From the NCBI RefSeq assembly GCF_004765785.1, contig NZ_SBIT01000006.1, positions 1-64,000 on the forward strand: a stretch of DNA of 64,000 bases, read 5' to 3'. Below, one piece after another: positions 22,871-30,158 of the stretch. Every line of letters starts with the position of its first letter. The stretch's first letter is position 1. Under the pieces are notes generated by a model. That model saw only the letters and a list, made by a program, of their open reading frames with translations. It searched no databases and was not told where the DNA came from. A program made the position numbers and the translations under genes. This DNA comes from Halorussus ruber. GTDB taxonomy: Archaea; Halobacteriota; Halobacteria; Halobacteriales; Haladaptataceae.

Positions 22871-23515
22871 ATGAAGCCACGTGCCGTGCTACTGGTGGGT
22901 GCGCTCGTCCTGCTGGCGGGTTGCATCGGCGGACTCGGCGGACCCGGCGGCGGGGCCTCGGACGACGCGAATCGACAGACGACTAGTGCAGAAGTAGCCG
23001 ATTCGACGGCGGACGGGTCGGCGGCAGACGGGTCGACAGCGGACGGTTCGACGGCGACCGATTCGCCGACCGAGACGCCCGCGCCGCCGACGACCACCGA
23101 CGTCGAGCGAGTCGTCAACGCGACGTTCGTGGTCGAGGACGGAGAGAACGTCAGCGTCTCGCTCATGGTCGCCGACGAGCCGTCCGAGCGCCAGTCGGGG
23201 CTGATGCACCGCGAGTCGCTGGCCAACGACACCGGGATGGTCTTCGTCTATCCGAACCCCCAGCAGGTCTCGTTCTGGATGAAGAACACCCTGATTCCGC
23301 TCGACATGATATTCGTCTCCGAGAGCGGGACCGTGCTGAACGTCCAGCACGCCGAACCACAGCCGAACGCCTCGACCAGCGAGTTGGACACCTACCCGAG
23401 CGACGGGAAGGCCAAGTACGTCGTCGAACTCCCGCGCGGGTTCGCCAACCGGACCGGCGTGGAACCGGGGTCGAAGCTGGTGTTCAACGGCACCGCACCG
23501 ACCGCCGAGGAGTAG
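22871..23515 (+). CDS. DUF192 lipoprotein
   Basis: A 214-residue secreted lipoprotein. The signal peptide ends in LLAGCIGG, a lipobox with Cys17. A Ser/Thr/Asp-rich linker (about 25-75) follows, with repeated DGS(T/A) units. The DUF192 domain spans residues about 80-205 (RQSGLMHRESLANDTGMVFVY; SFWMKNTLIPLDMIFV; AKYVVELPRGFANRTG). DUF192 proteins are small beta-barrel domains of unknown role, here held on the outer face of the membrane. Confidence 0.92.
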   Translation: MKPRAVLLVGALVLLAGCIGGLGGPGGGASDDANRQTTSAEVADSTADGSAADGSTADGSTATDSPTETPAPPTTTDVERVVNATFVVEDGENVSVSLMVADEPSERQSGLMHRESLANDTGMVFVYPNPQQVSFWMKNTLIPLDMIFVSESGTVLNVQHAEPQPNASTSELDTYPSDGKAKYVVELPRGFANRTGVEPGSKLVFNGTAPTAEE

Positions 23516-23988
23516 CGCGCGACCGCGGGGGAAGTTTCGCTGTTTCTCTTGAGCCACCTTCCTCCGTGGTAAAGAAATAAAATTGCAATTTAGGGAAATG
23601 TATAGTCCCGTGAGAGACGTTACAGGGTCGATGAAGAACACAAAGCATTTACGTGATTGGTGTGACGAGATGAATACCTCGGGTAGGGGTACACGAGGTA
23701 TATTCTTTCGAGGCAGGACGGTGAGCCGAGGGTACGTCAACGGGGTACATGGTCAGGATGGGGGACTCGAAGCGGAGGAGTCGAGGCGAGAGAGACGAGA
23801 CAGCGAGTCGAGCGCATCCGCCGAAGGTCGTTTACGCAAACGTAAACGAAATCGGAAACGCTTACGTTTCCGATTCTTCCCGGATTTCCGTGCGAGAGTG
23901 TGCCACGGTTGGCAGTTTCCCGGGGTGTGAGAATCGAGACCGATTGATATGCGACGTGGGAACGATTTTCGAGACAGGGCGAAGAAAG
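23516..23988. other. Intergenic region with hexamer array h and a hairpin
   Basis: The AT-rich start (about 23570-23605) may hold terminators or promoters. An inverted repeat ATACCTCG (23674-23681) and CGAGGTAT (23694-23701) forms a hairpin with a 12-base loop. Array h at 23830-23871 has seven hexamers (GTTTAC, GCAAAC, GTAAAC, GAAATC, GGAAAC, GCTTAC, GTTTCC) that make two neighbouring inverted repeats, GTTTACG/CGTAAAC and GGAAACG/CGTTTCC. No convincing gene is seen. Confidence 0.6.
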
Positions 23989-24282
23989 ATGTCCGAATCA
24001 CGTACGCCAGTCGGCGAGCGAATCGAGTGGACCCGCTACGGCGACCGCCAGCACGAATCGGCCAGCATCGGCGGACCGGTGCGGTACGGAGACCCGCAAC
24101 ACGACCCCGGGAAATCGAATCCCGACGCGGTCGAGCGACTCGGATACGAGGACGACCACTGGGTGGACGGCGGCCGGAGACCCGACGGCGGGGTAGCCGA
24201 CGACAGCGCGAGCAGTAGCGACGGCGGCGCGAGACGACCGGCGGGCGAATCCTCCTCCGGCGCGGTCGAGTTGCTCGCGTAG
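23989..24282 (+). CDS. Hypothetical small acidic protein
   Basis: A 97-residue polar protein (start MSESRTPVGERIEWTRYGD) without hydrophobic segments, with a repeated (R)YGDxQH motif (RYGDRQHES and RYGDPQHDP) and a Ser/Gly/Asp-rich tail. The function is unknown. The upstream frame continues through array h and is not convincing, so the ATG at 23989 was chosen, after GAAGAAAG. It lies 48 bases before the ATPase gene on the same strand and could be its leader gene. Confidence 0.5.
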   Translation: MSESRTPVGERIEWTRYGDRQHESASIGGPVRYGDPQHDPGKSNPDAVERLGYEDDHWVDGGRRPDGGVADDSASSSDGGARRPAGESSSGAVELLA

Positions 24283-24330
24283 CCCGTACGTTTTCGGAAC
24301 TGGACGACGTGAATCCGGACGATTCGCTCG

Positions 24331-27183
24331 ATGGACTGGCACGCCGAATCCCCCAGCGAGGTCTACGACGCCCTCGACACCGACGAGGAGGGACTGTCCG
24401 AGGACGAGGCAAAGCGCCGCTACGAGGAGTACGGCCCGAACGAGATTCGCGGCGAGCGGGAGATTTCGGCGCTCGCGCTGTTCGTCTCGCAGTTCCGCAA
24501 CTGGTTGACCTACCTGCTGGTGGTGGCGGCGCTCCTCTCGCTCGCCGTCGGATTCCTGCCGGGCCAGACCCCGGAGTACGCCGAGGCCGCGCTCATCTTC
24601 GCCATCCTGCTGGCCAACGGCCTGTTCGGCTTCGCGCAGGACTACCGGACCGAGCAGTCGGTTCAGGCGCTCCGGTCGCTCTCGACGCCAGACGCGACGG
24701 TCCTGCGCGACGGCGAGAAGCGGACGGTAGACGCCACCGAGGTCGTGCCCGGCGACGTGTTCTTCGCGGCACAGGGCGACGTGATTCCGGCCGACGGCCG
24801 ACTGATTCAGGCCGAGAGTCTGGAGACCGACGAGTCGGCGCTGACCGGCGAGAGCGCGAGCGCCTCGAAATCGGTCGAGGCGGTAGACCCGGACGCGCCC
24901 CCGGCAGACCGCGAGGGGATGGTCTTCATGAACACCTACGCCGTGGCTGGCCGGGGCGCGGCAGTCGCGGTGGCGACCGGGATGGAGACCGAGGTCGGAG
25001 CCATCGCCGAGCAACTCGGCACGACCGAGGAGCCGCCGACCCCGTTTCAGGAGGAGGTGGACGCGCTCGGCAGGCGAATCGCCGGGCTGACGCTCGGCAT
25101 CATCGCGTTCGTCGCGGTGGTCCAGCTGCTGTTCACGGGCGCGTCTCCGATTTCGGTCCTCCTCATCGCGGTGACGCTGGCGGTGGCCGCGGTGCCCGAG
25201 GGGTTGCCCGCCGTGGTCACGCTGACGCTGGCGCTGGGGTCGCGGCGACTCCTCCGGAAGGACGCGCTGGTCCGACGACTCCCCGTGGTCGAGAGCCTCG
25301 GCGCGGTGGACGTCATCGTCACCGACAAGACCGGGACGCTGACCGAGAACGAGATGACGGTCCGGCGGGCCTACGCCGGGGGCGAGAGCCACAGCCTCCC
25401 GCTCGGGGAGCGCGAGCAGGAGCGCCCGGAAGCGAGAAGCGACGAGACGGGACGAGAAGGAGACAGCCAAGCCCCGACGCAGGCCCGGACCGACGGGTCG
25501 CCGAACGTCGACCGCTCGGTCGCGCCCGAACTCGTCGCTCTCCTCCGGACCGGCGCGATTTGCAACGACGCCGAGCCCGCCGGGGAGGAGTCCCGCGGTG
25601 ACCCGAGTGAGGTCGAGTATCGCGGCGACCCCACCGAAGTCGCACTCGTCCGGGCCGCCGACGACGCCGGGGTGAGTTGGCACCGAGAGCGCTTGCGCGA
25701 GATTCCCTTTTCGGCCGAGCGAAAGCGCATGACGGTCGTGGCCGAAGGGAGCGCGGACGGCATCGTTAGCGTAAACGAAAACGCAAACGTAAGCGCAAAC
25801 GAAAATGGAAGCGAAGTCGAAAGCGGAAACGCAAATACACCCACGGCCTACCTCAAGGGCGCGCCCGAGGTGGTGCTGGAGCGGTGCGACTCGATACTGG
25901 AGGACGGCGAGGCGACCCGGCTGACCGACGAGCGCCGGGCCGAGATACTCGACGTGAACGACGAGTTCGCTGGCGACGCCCTCCGGGTGCTGGGGTTCGC
26001 GCGCCGGGTCGGCGTGGACCCGGACGCCCCCGACGAGGAGTTGGAGACCGGCCTGACCTTCGTCGGCCTCCTCGGGCTGATGGACCCGCCCAGACCCGAG
26101 GTCGCCGACGCGGTGGCCGACTGCCGGAAGGCCGGGATTCGAACCGTGATGGCGACCGGCGACAACGTCGAGACCGCGAAGGCAATCGGCGCGGAGTTGG
26201 GCTTCGACCCCGAGGGCGCGCTGACCGGGCCGGAAGTCGAGGCGTTGGACGAGGGCGAACTGGCCGAGCGCGTCGAGGAGGTGGAGGTGTTCGCGCGAGT
26301 CTCGCCGACCCACAAAGTCGAGATTCTACAGGCGTTGCAGGACAACGGCCACACCGTGGCGATGACCGGCGACGGGGTGAACGACGCCCCCGCCCTGAAG
26401 CGCGCCGACGTGGGCGTGGCGATGGGCCAGCGCGGAACCGACGTGGCCCGGACCGCCTCCGACGTGGTGCTTCGGGACGACAACTTCGCCACGATTCGGG
26501 ACGCGGTCGCGGAGGGCCGCGGGGTCTTCGACAACGTCCGGAAGTTCGTCAACTACCTGCTGTCGGCCAACGCGGGCGAGGTGCTGGTGGTGTTCGTCGG
26601 CGCGCTCGTCGGGGCCGCGTTCTTCCCCGAGACGTTCGCCGGAACCGAGGAGGCCGTCGTCCTCACGCCGGTCATGCTCCTGTGGGTGAATCTGGTGACC
26701 GACGGCCTCCCGGCGCTCGCGCTCGGGGCCGACCCCAAGTCCGAGAACGTGCTGGAGCGCCCGCCCAGGGACGCCGACGAGCGCGTGGTGAACCGCCGAG
26801 TGATGGTCTCGGTCGGGGCCATCGGCGTCCTGATGACGCTGACGGGACTCGCGCTGTTCTTCTACGGGGTGGCCGAAGCGACCCTCGTCGTCGCCCAGTC
26901 GGTGCTGTTCACCTTCCTCGTGGCCATCGAGATGGTCCGGATTCAGTTCATCCGGTCGCGCTACGACCTCTCGGTCCTCTCGAACCGGTGGCTGTTGGCC
27001 GCCATCGCGGTGACGCTCGCGCTCCAGTTGACGATTCTCTACACGCCGATTCGGACCGCCTTCGGCGTGGTCGCGCTCGGCGCGACCGAGTGGTCGTGGA
27101 TAGCCGCCGGGTTCGCGGCGTTCGTCCTCCTCGCGCTGGGGGTCCGGGCGACGCTGGGCCGGATGTTCGGGGCGGAAGCGTAG
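24331..27183 (+). CDS. P2-type cation-transporting ATPase (Ca2+ or Na+ type)
   Basis: A 950-residue membrane pump. An N-terminal cation-ATPase domain (about 1-70) leads to the actuator loop ALTGESAS (about residue 170), helix M4 VPEGLPAVVTLTLALGS, the phosphorylation site DKTGTLT (Asp332), the nucleotide-binding KGAPEVVLERC, TGDNVETAKAIG and [11 protein letters not shown], and a C-terminal membrane domain. The motifs place it in the P2A/P2D group; Ca2+ export is likely and Na+ possible. Residues about 479-502 (Asn/Glu/Ser-rich) are encoded by hexamer array i and look like an insertion in the N-domain. Confidence 0.93.
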   Translation: MDWHAESPSEVYDALDTDEEGLSEDEAKRRYEEYGPNEIRGEREISALALFVSQFRNWLTYLLVVAALLSLAVGFLPGQTPEYAEAALIFAILLANGLFGFAQDYRTEQSVQALRSLSTPDATVLRDGEKRTVDATEVVPGDVFFAAQGDVIPADGRLIQAESLETDESALTGESASASKSVEAVDPDAPPADREGMVFMNTYAVAGRGAAVAVATGMETEVGAIAEQLGTTEEPPTPFQEEVDALGRRIAGLTLGIIAFVAVVQLLFTGASPISVLLIAVTLAVAAVPEGLPAVVTLTLALGSRRLLRKDALVRRLPVVESLGAVDVIVTDKTGTLTENEMTVRRAYAGGESHSLPLGEREQERPEARSDETGREGDSQAPTQARTDGSPNVDRSVAPELVALLRTGAICNDAEPAGEESRGDPSEVEYRGDPTEVALVRAADDAGVSWHRERLREIPFSAERKRMTVVAEGSADGIVSVNENANVSANENGSEVESGNANTPTAYLKGAPEVVLERCDSILEDGEATRLTDERRAEILDVNDEFAGDALRVLGFARRVGVDPDAPDEELETGLTFVGLLGLMDPPRPEVADAVADCRKAGIRTVMATGDNVETAKAIGAELGFDPEGALTGPEVEALDEGELAERVEEVEVFARVSPTHKVEILQALQDNGHTVAMTGDGVNDAPALKRADVGVAMGQRGTDVARTASDVVLRDDNFATIRDAVAEGRGVFDNVRKFVNYLLSANAGEVLVVFVGALVGAAFFPETFAGTEEAVVLTPVMLLWVNLVTDGLPALALGADPKSENVLERPPRDADERVVNRRVMVSVGAIGVLMTLTGLALFFYGVAEATLVVAQSVLFTFLVAIEMVRIQFIRSRYDLSVLSNRWLLAAIAVTLALQLTILYTPIRTAFGVVALGATEWSWIAAGFAAFVLLALGVRATLGRMFGAEA
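25765..25836. repeat. Hexamer array i, inside the cation ATPase gene
   Basis: Twelve hexamers in register (GTTAGC, GTAAAC, GAAAAC, GCAAAC, GTAAGC, GCAAAC, GAAAAT, GGAAGC, GAAGTC, GAAAGC, GGAAAC, GCAAAT) encode VSVNENANVSANENGSEVES and GNAN. The frame is kept through the array and the conserved KGAPE motif resumes a few codons later. Confidence 0.8.
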
Positions 27184-27265
27184 AGAGGCTGGATTACCTA
27201 CCCGCGACGCTCGGCGAAACAACCGGTGGCCTGCCGGACTGAAAGGGCGAGCGCGGTTCGCGTCC

Positions 27266-27331
27266 AGTTGAGTCGTTTCAGCGTGGCAGTTTAGTCGTTT
27301 CAGCGTGGCAGTTGAGTCATTTCAGCGTGGC
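27266..27331 (+). repeat. Three tandem 22-base repeats
   Basis: Units at 27266-27287, 27288-27309 and 27310-27331 are variants of AGTTGAGTCGTTTCAGCGTG plus GC, with one substitution in each of the later two. They abut the long hairpin that follows. Confidence 0.85.
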
Positions 27332-27332
27332 C

Positions 27333-27368
27333 CTATTTCGCCCGCGCAGTTCTGCGCGGGCGAAATAG
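27333..27368. other. Perfect 16-base-pair hairpin
   Basis: CTATTTCGCCCGCGCA at 27333-27348 pairs exactly with TGCGCGGGCGAAATAG at 27353-27368 across a GTTC loop. No T-tract follows, so it is not an ordinary terminator. Downstream (27369-27544) are two runs of GAGGGCTTTCGAG (about 27386 and 27443) and the promoter of the exchanger gene. Confidence 0.85.
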
Positions 27369-27512
27369 CCCGCGAACGACCGCGAACCGCGCGAGGGCTT
27401 TCGAGGAGAATGCGGTCCCGTCTACTCCTGCGGTTCCGAGTACGAGGGCTTTCGAGACCTCGGTAGTTGTCTCAATGACGTATCTAAACACGACCGACCA
27501 AAACGCCACAAA

Positions 27513-27520
27513 CATTTACC
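27513..27520 (+). promoter_or_regulatory. TATA-like element for the exchanger gene
   Basis: AACATTTACC is centred about 28 bases before the GTG at 27545, supporting a leaderless GTG start. Confidence 0.55.
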
Positions 27521-27544
27521 CGTTCACTAGTCGAAACCGACGCC

Positions 27545-28540
27545 GTGGCAGTCACTCCGCAGACGCTCGGGGCGGTACTGGTCGGAGCGATGGCGCTCTA
27601 CCTGCTGTTGGTTAGCTCGCGGGTCGTGGTCCAGCGGTTCGTCAACGTCGCGCAGGGCTACGGGATTTCGGAGGCCGTCATCGGCCTGACGGTGGTGGCG
27701 GTCGGCACCAGTCTGCCGGAAATCGCCTCGCACGTCATCGCGTCGGTCGGCATCGTCACGGGGACGCTCGACCCCGAAGTCGCGTCGGCGACGGTGCTGG
27801 GCGGGTCAATCGGGTCGTCGGTGACCCAGCAGACGCTTCTGGTCGGCCTGCTTCTCCTCGGCGCGGGGCAGGTGACGCTCTCGCGGTCGTTCGTGCGGTC
27901 GAGTTACCTGCCGATGGTGCTGTCGGCGGCGCTGGCGCTGACGCTGGCCGCCGACGGCGTGCTGACGCGCCTCGACGGGGTGATTCTGGTCGGGGCGTTC
28001 GTGGTCTACGTCTACTACACCTACGACCGGCGCGAGCGGGTGGCGATTCCCGAGGGAATCGAGGTCGAGAACATCGACCCGCGGACGGACGCGGCGGTCG
28101 GAATCGCCGGACTGGTGGTCGTGCTGGCCAGCGCCTACGTCGCGCTCTCGGCGCTGGAACTCCTCGTGGAGAGCCTCGACCTCGGCGGGTCGCTGGTCGG
28201 CATCGTCACGCTGGGTATCGGGTCCGCGCTGCCGGAACTCTCGACGGTCACCGAGTCGATTCGGCGCAAGCGCCCGACGCTGGCGCTCGGGACGCTGGTG
28301 GGGAGCAACGTGGTGAACCTCCTGCTGGCGGTCGGCCTCGGCGGCGCGATTTCGGGGTATCGAGTCCCGCGCGCGGTGGTGTTTTGGGACCTGCCCTTCG
28401 TCCTCCTCGCGGGCCTCAGCGCGTTCGTCTACGTCACGCGCGTCACCGACGGCCAGCTCCGCCGACGCGACGCCAGCGCGTTCGTCGTCGCCTACTTCGG
28501 GTTCCTGACCGGGCACCTGCTGTTGTTCCCGAGCGGGTGA
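27545..28540 (+). CDS. Sodium/calcium exchanger family membrane protein (CaCA)
   Basis: A 331-residue membrane antiporter with about ten helices and the two alpha-repeats of the CaCA superfamily. The first is VVAVGTSLPEIASHVIAS near residue 51, the second VTLGIGSALPELSTVTESI near residue 225, followed by LALGTLVGSNVVNLLLAVGL. The acidic residue in each GTSLPE/GSALPE motif is the known ion ligand in the family. It probably exports Ca2+ against Na+ or H+. It follows the cation ATPase gene on the same strand but has its own promoter. Confidence 0.92.
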   Translation: MAVTPQTLGAVLVGAMALYLLLVSSRVVVQRFVNVAQGYGISEAVIGLTVVAVGTSLPEIASHVIASVGIVTGTLDPEVASATVLGGSIGSSVTQQTLLVGLLLLGAGQVTLSRSFVRSSYLPMVLSAALALTLAADGVLTRLDGVILVGAFVVYVYYTYDRRERVAIPEGIEVENIDPRTDAAVGIAGLVVVLASAYVALSALELLVESLDLGGSLVGIVTLGIGSALPELSTVTESIRRKRPTLALGTLVGSNVVNLLLAVGLGGAISGYRVPRAVVFWDLPFVLLAGLSAFVYVTRVTDGQLRRRDASAFVVAYFGFLTGHLLLFPSG

Positions 28541-28544
28541 GAAT

Positions 28545-28800
28545 CGGTGAAAGATAACTACTTATTTCTTTAACACTACTAATTATGTCTTTAGTGCGTG
28601 TGAAGGGTGTTTATATTGGGCGCTCGCCGCCCGCGGCGAGCGCCCCGGCCAGCCAAACTACGTGCGAACGCTCGGCGGTCCAATTCACCGAGAGCGCCAA
28701 CAGACTGGACTACCGACAAACGCTCGGTGGACCGTGGGCAGGGTGGATGAAGGAGCCGGGGGCTTCAAGAAACGTTCACGGCTACGATTCCGGCGATGCT
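28545..28800 (+). repeat. Dispersed GGGATGAAGGGGC element, copy 3, with hairpin
   Basis: An AT-rich flank (28548-28600) leads to a perfect 12-base-pair hairpin (GGGCGCTCGCCG at 28618-28629 with CGGCGAGCGCCC at 28634-28645), tandem-like units around AACGCTCGG (28668-28735), then GTGGGCAGGGTGGATGAAGG and AGCCGGGGGCTTC. It fills most of the gap between the exchanger and pcp; 28801-28905 shows nothing more. Confidence 0.68.
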
Positions 28801-28905
28801 GTTCCGGCTCCGAGTAAATCAGTTGGGCGGAGTCTGGTACAAAGAGATTCCGCGACAAGTTCCGGAGGACCAACAATCAAGACACTCCACCCGAGAATCG
28901 AAGTA

Positions 28906-29583
28906 ATGACGCTCCTGCTCACCGGCTACGAACCCTTCGGAGACCACGACCGCAACCCCACCGAGGAGGTCGCCCGCGAACTCGACGGACAAGAAGTCGC
29001 GGGCCGCGAAATCGTCGGGCGCGTCCTCCCGGTGGAGTTCGACCGCGCGGCCGAGGAGATGCGCGACCTCGTCCAGAAACACGACCCCGAGACCGTCGTC
29101 GCCACCGGCCTCGCGGCGGGTCGGGCGGCCGTCAGCGTCGAGCGCGTCGGGGTCAACGTCGCCGACTGCGCGGGAATCGCCGACAACGCCGACGCGGAGC
29201 CGCGGAACGAGCGCATCCGGACAGAAGGAGCGGACTCCGAGAGCGACACCCCGCCGGCCGCCTACTTCGCCACGCTCCCGGTGGTCGAGGTCGTCGAGGA
29301 CCTGTTGGAGGCCGACATCCCGGCGCGGGTGTCGAACACGGCGGGAACCCACCTCTGCAACAACGTCCTCTATCAGACGCGACACTACCTCGAAACGGCG
29401 GGCCGAGGAGCCGAGATTCCGATGGGGTTCGTCCACCTCCCGCTGACGCCAGAGGGCGCGGCGAAGAAGGCCCGCGAGGGCGAGGCCGCGAGCGGCGGCG
29501 GCGTGGAACCGAGCGTGGCGCTGGAGACGCAACTGGAGGCGATACGGCGGACGTTCGAGACCACGGTCGAGCCCTCGCAGTGA
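28906..29583 (+). CDS. pcp: Pyroglutamyl peptidase (pyrrolidone-carboxylate peptidase)
   Basis: A 225-residue cytosolic cysteine peptidase of family C15 that removes N-terminal pyroglutamate. LLLTGYEPFGDHDRNPTEEVA is the N-terminal signature, SVERVGVN carries the catalytic Glu region, SNTAGTHLCNNVLY the catalytic Cys, and MGFVHLPLTP the catalytic His. A family length near 215-225 confirms the ATG at 28906; the frame extends upstream through the dispersed element without support. Its stop lies just before the LutC region. Confidence 0.93.
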   Translation: MTLLLTGYEPFGDHDRNPTEEVARELDGQEVAGREIVGRVLPVEFDRAAEEMRDLVQKHDPETVVATGLAAGRAAVSVERVGVNVADCAGIADNADAEPRNERIRTEGADSESDTPPAAYFATLPVVEVVEDLLEADIPARVSNTAGTHLCNNVLYQTRHYLETAGRGAEIPMGFVHLPLTPEGAAKKAREGEAASGGGVEPSVALETQLEAIRRTFETTVEPSQ

Positions 29584-29627
29584 CGGACGAACACGGCACC
29601 GAGACGAGCGAGAACTCGACCCACACC

Positions 29628-29633
29628 ATTACG
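29628..29633 (+). promoter_or_regulatory. TATA-like element for the lutC gene
   Basis: CACCATTACGTCC is centred about 28 bases before the ATG at 29658 and supports that start over the GTG at 29580. Confidence 0.45.
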
Positions 29634-29657
29634 TCCCGCGACTCCCACACGTTACCC

Positions 29658-30158
29658 ATGACAGGCCTCGTCCAGCAGTTCGACAGCGAGGCGACCGACG
29701 CCGGGTGCGAGGTCCGCCGGGCCGCGGTCGAGGACTTCGCCGAGGAGATTGCCGACCTCCTCGAACCCCCGGCGGTCGGCGCGCCCCTGCCGTTCGACGG
29801 CGTCTCGCTTCCGGAGCGCGCGACCACCGACCCGACGCCCGCCGAGTTGGAATCTGCCGAGACAGGAATCACGCCCGCCAGATTCGCCGTCGCCGACTAC
29901 GGGTCGGTCGCAATCGAGTCCACGCCAGCGGGCGACGAGCAAGTGAGCCTCTGGCCCGGCCACCACGTCGCGGTCCTCGCCGAGTCCGACCTCGTGGCCG
30001 ACATGCCCGCCGGAATCGAGCGCGTCGGGGAGATTGCGAGGGCGGGCGGCGACGTGGTGCTGGCGACGGGGCCGAGCGCGACCGCCGACATGGGCGAGTT
30101 GGTGCTGGGTGCCCACGGACCCAGAAGCGTCAGCGTCGTGCTTCTGGAGGACCGATGA
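29658..30158 (+). CDS. lutC: LUD-domain protein, LutC type
   Basis: A 166-residue protein with one LUD (lactate utilisation) domain. Features are FAVADYGSVAIES, SLWPGHHVAVLAESDLVADM and LATGPSATADMGELVLGAHG, the last being the conserved end of LutC. With LutB and LutA it forms the L-lactate oxidation complex known from Bacillus and other organisms. The ATG overlaps nothing upstream; its stop overlaps the lutB start in ATGA, showing coupling. It is slightly shorter than bacterial LutC. Confidence 0.9.
   Translation: MTGLVQQFDSEATDAGCEVRRAAVEDFAEEIADLLEPPAVGAPLPFDGVSLPERATTDPTPAELESAETGITPARFAVADYGSVAIESTPAGDEQVSLWPGHHVAVLAESDLVADMPAGIERVGEIARAGGDVVLATGPSATADMGELVLGAHGPRSVSVVLLEDR

Noticed and set aside
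16864-25836. The hexamer arrays as a CRISPR array
   Set aside because: Units are six bases, contiguous and degenerate, with no spacers and no cas genes in the window.
27333-27368. The perfect hairpin as a simple transcription terminator
   Set aside because: It has no following T-tract and lies about 150 bases beyond the ATPase stop, after tandem repeats.
28585-28905. N-terminal extension of the pyroglutamyl peptidase
   Set aside because: The extra residues are translated dispersed element; the family N-terminus starts at 28906.
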